A stretch of DNA of 64,000 nt. Origin: Kribbella kalugense. GTDB lineage: Bacteria > Actinomycetota > Actinomycetes > Propionibacteriales > Kribbellaceae. The position numbers were made by a program, and so were the translations under genes. The notes beneath the pieces were generated by a model. It made no database searches. It was not told where the DNA came from and was given only the letters and a program-made list of their open reading frames with translations. The DNA lies in contig NZ_SODF01000001.1 of assembly GCF_004365875.1 (NCBI RefSeq), positions 682,001 to 746,000 of the forward strand, in the 5' to 3' direction. Every line of letters starts with the position of its first letter. The first letter of the stretch is position 1. This document shows positions 63,616 through 64,000 of the stretch, piece by piece.

Positions 63616-63635
63616 CGGAGGCGTCCTCGCCTCCG
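63616..63635 (-). terminator. 8-bp hairpin between the PIG-L and secreted-protein genes
   Basis: CGGAGGCG (63616-63623) and CGCCTCCG (63628-63635) pair perfectly around a four-base loop. On the minus strand it lies about 60 nt after the PIG-L stop and about 20 nt before the next gene's start. It may end the upstream transcript or be a leader hairpin; no T-run is visible. Confidence 0.4.
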
Positions 63636-63695
63636 TCGTACCGGGTTGGAATCCGGCCACCGCCGAAAAGTTCACAGGAAAATCTCAGCGCGGAG

Positions 63696-64000
63696 CTAGC
63701 GGAGGCTGGCGAAGATGTCGTCGAGTGGAGCGCTGGGGGTTCGGCCGTGTTCGACGTACCACTCGCGGCCGAGCATCAGCCGGAACAACGAGGGTGGCAG
63801 CTTGAGCAGCAGCGCCAACGTGCGCGCTCCGTCGTCCGAGCTCGCCTGGCTGGCATGGGCCTCGAACGACCGGCGCTTCTCCGCCATGTACTGACGTACG
63901 TCGACCCGGTGCGTGATCGCCGTACCGGGGGAGTAGGCGTGGTTGTAGTCGGCCGCTGAGACGTTCGGGAGTACGCCGGGAATCGCCTCGACGACCCGGA
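63696..64000 (-). CDS. PIG-L family deacetylase, C-terminal part (runs off the window)
   Basis: The frame is open from 64000 to the stop at 63696 (101 codons), and the first internal Met (63887) is not a start. The segment T-H-R-V-D-V-R-Q-Y-M-A-E-K-R-R-S-F-E-A-H (split here for length), then A-S-Q, and L-G-R-E-W-Y-V-E-H near the end match the C-terminal part of LmbE/PIG-L deacetylases, where the protein contacts the substrate. Such enzymes deacetylate N-acetylglucosamine-type groups, for example in mycothiol synthesis or mycothiol-conjugate cleavage. The catalytic His-x-x-Asp-Asp end lies outside the window, so the subtype is open. Confidence 0.75.
   Translation of the reverse strand, partial: RVVEAIPGVLPNVSAADYNHAYSPGTAITHRVDVRQYMAEKRRSFEAHASQASSDDGARTLALLLKLPPSLFRLMLGREWYVEHGRTPSAPLDDIFASLR

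Overview
The window is high-GC DNA with strong third-position GC bias, dense same-strand gene runs joined by ATGA or GTGA overlaps, and secreted glycosidases carrying F5/8-type (discoidin) modules. This fits a soil actinomycete (Actinomycetota). A Kribbella-like member of the Propionibacteriales is my best guess, from gene content only. I see no rRNA, tRNA, CRISPR array, insertion sequence or prophage.

Left part (1-22 kb). A minus-strand MalT-type LuxR regulator is followed by a 75-residue protein and the first five codons of a third gene. Head to head with it is a two-gene ABC exporter. Next come an ABC ATPase/permease pair with a likely leaderless start, a secreted beta-propeller phosphoesterase, a nuclease toxin with its immunity protein, a HelD-type ATPase, a membrane-anchored unknown protein, glucose-6-phosphate dehydrogenase, a modular GH27 alpha-galactosidase, and a diiron ferritin-like protein with a TetR regulator and a perfect palindromic operator.

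Middle (22-39 kb). A secreted NPP1/Nep1-like protein, an XRE regulator divergent from an MFS exporter, and a translationally coupled SDR and wax-ester-synthase-type acyltransferase lead to a seven-gene hopanoid operon: hpnC, hpnD, hpnE, polyprenyl synthase, shc, an HpnG-like/IspH fusion, and hpnH. Every junction is a 4-nt stop/start overlap. A PucR regulator is divergent from it. A sugar-efflux-type MFS gene converges on its end.

Right part (39-64 kb). A carbohydrate locus is organised around a LacI regulator. Three promoters (two plus-strand, one minus-strand) each have TTGACA, a 17-18 nt spacer and a GAGAGCGCTCTC palindrome just after the -10. They drive DUF1996-DUF305-GH92 alpha-mannosidase (minus), a clan-A glycosidase with lacI (plus), and a secreted beta-helix protein (plus). 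After this come a FUSC membrane protein, a PucR plus FdhF/YdeP-type molybdopterin oxidoreductase pair, and a stress operon dnaK-grpE-cbpA-cbpM-clpB-trxC-BON. That operon has CbpM where HspR would usually sit, and neither a HAIR nor a CIRCE box was seen. The window ends in a secreted unknown protein and the C-terminus of a PIG-L deacetylase.
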